Source: Porphyromonadaceae bacterium UBA7572
Lineage (GTDB): Bacteria; Bacteroidota; Bacteroidia; Bacteroidales; Muribaculaceae
Length of the DNA stretch: 36,261 nucleotides
NCBI GenBank assembly: GCA_002476625.1
Contig: DLLC01000016.1
Span: 1 to 36,261, forward strand
Reading direction: 5' to 3'
Positions 33,211 to 36,261 of the stretch are shown in pieces (position 1 is the stretch's first letter; the number at the start of each line of letters is the position of its first letter). Under the pieces are notes generated by a model, which saw nothing but the letters and a program-made list of their open reading frames with translations, ran no database searches and was not told the origin of the DNA. A program made the translations under genes and the position numbers.

Positions 33211-35232
33211 TCATTTCTGGCTCATCCCTTTCTTAAGAAAAGCGAGGAAAGCGGCCACATCCTCTTTGTAGGCAAAGGGGCCTGAGAGAAGGTCGCCCTG
33301 GGCGTTGAGCACCACATAATAGGGTTGTGAGTTGCTGTTGAATTTATGCCGCTGGAGGTAGCTCCACTTGTCACCCACAGTGGTGAGCGTGGTGGTGCCA
33401 CCATTCTCTTTCACCGTCATGGGCTGTGGAAGCGGTGTCTTGTCGTCAACCATCAGCTTAATGGTCACGAAGTCTTCCGTTATGGTCTTTTTCACGGAAG
33501 CATCGTCGAGCACTGCGCCCTCCATCTTCCGGCAGTTCACGCAGCCATAGCCAGAAAAATCGATCAGCACGGGTTTGCCTTGGGCTGCGGCGGCTTTCAT
33601 TCCCTCGTCAAAGTCGGCGTATTCCACCCGTTTTTCACTGTAAAGGTTGAAATCCTGAGTGTAGAGTGGCGGAACAAATGCACTGGTCGCTTTCAAGGGC
33701 GCCCCCCATAGGCCTGGCACGAGATAGATGGTGAACGACAGCGCCGCGAGCGCCAGCATGAAGCGGGCCACACCTATGCCCGGCCTTTTCTTATCGCCAT
33801 CGCTGACGAAGCCGAACATGCCGAGCAAATACAGCCCAAGGGTGCCAAATATCGCTATCCACAGTGCCAGGAAGGTCTCGCGGTCGAGGATGTGCCAGCC
33901 ATAGGCGAGGTCTGCGACAGAGAGGAATTTGAGCGACAGGGCAAGCTCTGCAAAGCCTAACACCACTTTCACGGTGCCCATCCATCCGCCCGACTTTGGC
34001 ATTTTCTTAAGCATGGTGGGGAACAGGGCAAACAAGGTGAACGGTATTGCAAGGGCTATCGCAAACCCTGTCATACCCACCACTGGTCCAAGTATGCTGC
34101 CATGGCTTGCGGCTTCCACCAAAAGTGTGCCGATGATGGGGCCCGTGCACGAGAACGACACAATGACCAGTGTGGCCGCCATAAAGAAGATGCTTATCAA
34201 CCCGGTGGTGCGGCTGGCGGTGCTGTCCATCTTATTACTCAGCGACTGGGGAAGCGTGATTTCAAATGCGCCAAAGAAAGAAATGGCGAAAATCACGAGC
34301 AGAGCGAAAAACAGCAAGTTGCACCACGCACTGGTGGCAAGGGCATTCATTGCGCTCGCGCCAAGAAGGGCAGTGAAGCACACGCCAAGAAGCAGAAAAA
34401 TCGCCACTATCGACAGTCCATAAGCCATAGCACTGCGTATGGCCTTGGTGCGAGTACCGCTCTTTTTCAGGAAAAAACTCACCGTCATCGGTATCATTGG
34501 CCACACGCATGGAGTAAGCAGAGCAAGAAGTCCACCCAAAAAGCACGCCCAGAATATATACCACACCGACTGCCCGGCGATATCATCAACGGCTTCGCCC
34601 GTATCGGTCACCGATTTCACCGGAGCCCACAGCTGGTCATGGTCTATGGTCACATTCGTAGTGTCGGCCATACCGGAAAGCGACAAGGATGGCTGGGCTG
34701 ACGGGGCGGTAGGCGCAGTGTCGGCTACGGATGGAGAGCTTAATGCGCTGGACGGATTATCCGCAGCACCCTCTTGCTTCACCGTGCCTTTGAAAGAGAA
34801 TGGCACGGATTTAGGAGGTGTGCAGTTGTCGTCGTTGCAGGCCATAAAGCGTATATTGCCCTCTATCTTATAGTCTTTTTCTGTAACGGTAAACTTCTGC
34901 GACAGTGTCACCGAGCCTACCCACCAGCTCAAATCCAAGTCAAAGGCTTCATCATGCTGCTTGTGCACCGCCTTGTTGGGCGTGAGGCCACCCACTAATT
35001 TCACACCATGATTGTTCCACTGCACAGATGTGGGTTCCGGGCCTCCAGCAGGCAAATGAGTGCCATACACATGCCAACCGCTTTCGATCGAGGCAGTAAA
35101 CGTGACCACTCCATTCGTGGCATCAGTCATCTTGATGGCAGATTTCCACTTCACTGGGTCGTAAATTTGCGAAAAAGCACCAAAAGCACTTACCAGCGTC
35201 AAGAAAAATATAACAAAAAGCCGTTTTACCAT
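33211..35232 (-). CDS. DsbD-family thiol:disulfide interchange protein
   Basis: Carries electrons from cytoplasmic thioredoxin across the inner membrane to periplasmic disulfide reductases. The start is the ATG at 35232 (673 residues); a TTG four codons upstream is not needed. Order: signal peptide (MVKRLFVIFFLTLVSAFGAF), N-terminal immunoglobulin-like domain with the Cys pair ACNDDNC, Ser/Ala-rich linker, eight-helix transmembrane domain with C in LLTPCVWPM and C in SFSCTGP, and a C-terminal thioredoxin domain with GCVNC (C564, C567). All three redox centres are present, so it should be functional. First gene ahead of mazG-topB-Nudix. Confidence 0.93.
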   Translation of the reverse strand: MVKRLFVIFFLTLVSAFGAFSQIYDPVKWKSAIKMTDATNGVVTFTASIESGWHVYGTHLPAGGPEPTSVQWNNHGVKLVGGLTPNKAVHKQHDEAFDLDLSWWVGSVTLSQKFTVTEKDYKIEGNIRFMACNDDNCTPPKSVPFSFKGTVKQEGAADNPSSALSSPSVADTAPTAPSAQPSLSLSGMADTTNVTIDHDQLWAPVKSVTDTGEAVDDIAGQSVWYIFWACFLGGLLALLTPCVWPMIPMTVSFFLKKSGTRTKAIRSAMAYGLSIVAIFLLLGVCFTALLGASAMNALATSAWCNLLFFALLVIFAISFFGAFEITLPQSLSNKMDSTASRTTGLISIFFMAATLVIVSFSCTGPIIGTLLVEAASHGSILGPVVGMTGFAIALAIPFTLFALFPTMLKKMPKSGGWMGTVKVVLGFAELALSLKFLSVADLAYGWHILDRETFLALWIAIFGTLGLYLLGMFGFVSDGDKKRPGIGVARFMLALAALSFTIYLVPGLWGAPLKATSAFVPPLYTQDFNLYSEKRVEYADFDEGMKAAAAQGKPVLIDFSGYGCVNCRKMEGAVLDDASVKKTITEDFVTIKLMVDDKTPLPQPMTVKENGGTTTLTTVGDKWSYLQRHKFNSNSQPYYVVLNAQGDLLSGPFAYKEDVAAFLAFLKKGMSQK

Positions 35233-35278
35233 AAAAATTATCAATTAAAGTGCACAAAATGTGCTAAGCACAAGATTA

Positions 35279-35307
35279 CAAAATTACGAAAAAACGGCAT
35301 AATACAA
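35279..35307 (-). promoter_or_regulatory. Promoter of the dsbD-mazG-topB-Nudix unit
   Basis: On the - strand TTG (35305-35307), 18 nt, TAATTTTG (35279-35286). The spacer is slightly short. The leader would be about 40 nt. Confidence 0.55.
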
Positions 35308-35367
35308 GTTGTGCAATTCGCAAAATCAAATAAAAACACCTCAAATTTCAAAAAAGGGACTGCGGCA

Positions 35368-35399
35368 GTTGCAAATATGAAATAAAAACACTAATTTTG
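35368..35399 (+). promoter_or_regulatory. tRNA-Cys promoter
   Basis: GTTG (35368-35371), 20 nt, TAATTTTG (35392-35399) fits the Bacteroidetes consensus. The start site would be near 35406, about 10 nt before the mature tRNA. Confidence 0.75.
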
Positions 35400-35416
35400 T
35401 ATCGATAAATTACAAT

Positions 35417-35491
35417 GGTCACTTGGATGAGCGGTTTAGTCGCTGGTCTGCAAAACCAGTTAGAGCGGTTCGACTCCGCTAGTGACCTCCA
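35417..35491 (+). tRNA. tRNA-Cys (anticodon GCA)
   Basis: Acceptor stem GGTCACT (35417-35423) pairs with AGTGACC (35481-35487). The anticodon stem is CTGGT/ACCAG (35443-35447, 35455-35459), with loop CTGCAAA giving anticodon GCA (35450-35452). The T stem AGCGG/CCGCT has loop TTCGACT. The D stem is short (3 bp). Discriminator U73 (35488) is the known cysteine identity base, and CCA (35489-35491) is encoded. Confidence 0.97.
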
Positions 35492-35499
35492 AAAATCAC

Positions 35500-35535
35500 T
35501 CGCTGATAGTCATAAAGGCTATCAGCGATTTTTCA
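35500..35535 (+). terminator. tRNA-Cys terminator
   Basis: A 10-bp perfect stem (35500-35509 with 35519-35528) and 9-nt loop are followed by TTTTTCATTTT. It starts 9 nt after the tRNA. Confidence 0.85.
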
Positions 35536-36261
35536 TTTTACGCTCCACCATTCCCCCACCAAAAAAAACAAATAAAATACGTACTATTCATGGTTGCGCC
35601 CAAATCGTGCTATAACATTGATATTCAGTATATACTTTTTACGCTAACAAGTGACGGAAACAGTAAAGTGATGGCACAGTGTGCTTTACGGCAAGTTTCG
35701 TTGTGTTGTTAGAGAGCGTACAATCCGGCTCAATATCATTTGTTCTAAGCTCACATTAATAGGTGAGCGTGAAGTGGCTGGCTGGGGGGATTGCCGATTA
35801 ACCTTTGCTTTTTAGGATAAGCATTTATTTTTTTAAAATTGCCTCTATAGGATTCTGTTAGTGTTTTTTATGAAATTAAATAGGCTTTACAGCTCCGAAA
35901 GTCCTTCATCGTAGAGTACATGCTATCTGCAATAGTAGTATCTATTATTGGCTGATTATCAATATTATATACCCTAAACGAAAGAAAAAAATGGCCGTAT
36001 GGATTCTGATTAGATACGAAAAGGTGAATATTTAACGTATTTAACTTTCGATCACATCAGGAATCACGAAATAAGGGTTGTGAGGGGCGCTTTTAACCGA
36101 CCCCATAATGTGGTGAATGGAAGTTATAGGACGAAATTCATAAAGTGGTACGGTTGAAACGACTCCCTTGAAGGGTGGGATTACATGTCATACCCTTTTG
36201 TTCTAAAAAGCATTTTGTGTAGTTTACGATGCTACGTTTTGCTGTTTTTTACTTGATAAGC
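35536..36261. other. AT-rich region without recognisable genes
   Basis: About 725 nt after the tRNA are clearly AT-richer than the rest of the window, with stops in all frames. The longest reading frames are short and lack recognisable motifs. I found no copy of the tRNA 3' end, no transposase fragment and no inverted repeats of element type. It could be a long upstream region of a gene beyond the window or eroded foreign DNA beside a tRNA; the sequence does not decide. Confidence 0.4.

Noticed and set aside
35008..35385. 125-codon + strand frame over the dsbD 5' end
   Set aside because: It spans the dsbD signal peptide and promoter; translation is low complexity and Lys/Asn-rich.
1..36261. 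CRISPR array, insertion sequence or prophage genes
   Set aside because: No regularly spaced repeats, transposase, integrase or phage motifs were seen on either strand.

Overview
The window is a chromosomal segment of a Bacteroidales bacterium. The evidence is the gene content (DUF3127, DUF4827, a T9SS-type sorting domain on the sialidase, PiT fused to a PhoU-like tail) and many promoters of the Bacteroidetes form TTTG - about 20 nt - TAnnTTTG. A GC-rich Muribaculaceae- or Prevotellaceae-like lineage is my guess; the sequence alone does not settle the family.

Layout. 1-4080: a large secreted sialidase with its own terminator. 4149-8984: rsfS and a giant ftsH on the + strand. 9035-12006: hflX and an OmpA-family protein on the - strand. 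11965-14823: alaS on the - strand. 14853-15965: a small MerR-family regulator (+) convergent with a DUF3127 protein (-). 15935-20698: a phosphate-type locus on the - strand (response regulator, histidine kinase, PiT permease with PhoU-like tail). 20834-24776: a three-gene murein-peptide salvage set on the - strand (transglutaminase-like protein, NlpC/P60 peptidase, dipeptide epimerase). 24819-26300: a PurF-like protein without the glutaminase nucleophile. 26405-29679: nrnA-like, a DUF4827 lipoprotein and glmM as one unit. 29764-35307: dsbD, mazG, topB and a Nudix hydrolase as one - strand unit, partly with 4-nt ATGA overlaps. 35369-35528: tRNA-Cys with promoter and terminator. 35535-36261: AT-rich DNA without a recognisable gene.

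Most of this is housekeeping: translation (rsfS, alaS, hflX, tRNA-Cys), envelope (ompA, glmM, murein-peptide salvage, dsbD), nucleotide hygiene (mazG, Nudix, nrnA) and DNA topology (topB).

The striking exception is ftsH. It encodes 1438 residues instead of about 650-700. It has one N-terminal membrane anchor, four consecutive FtsH-type AAA+ ATPase modules and one intact C-terminal M41 zinc protease. Modules 1, 2 and 4 keep all the hallmark motifs. Module 3 keeps ATPase motifs but has lost the aromatic pore loop. I know of no described FtsH with this architecture, so I regard it as the best candidate for an undescribed system in this window.
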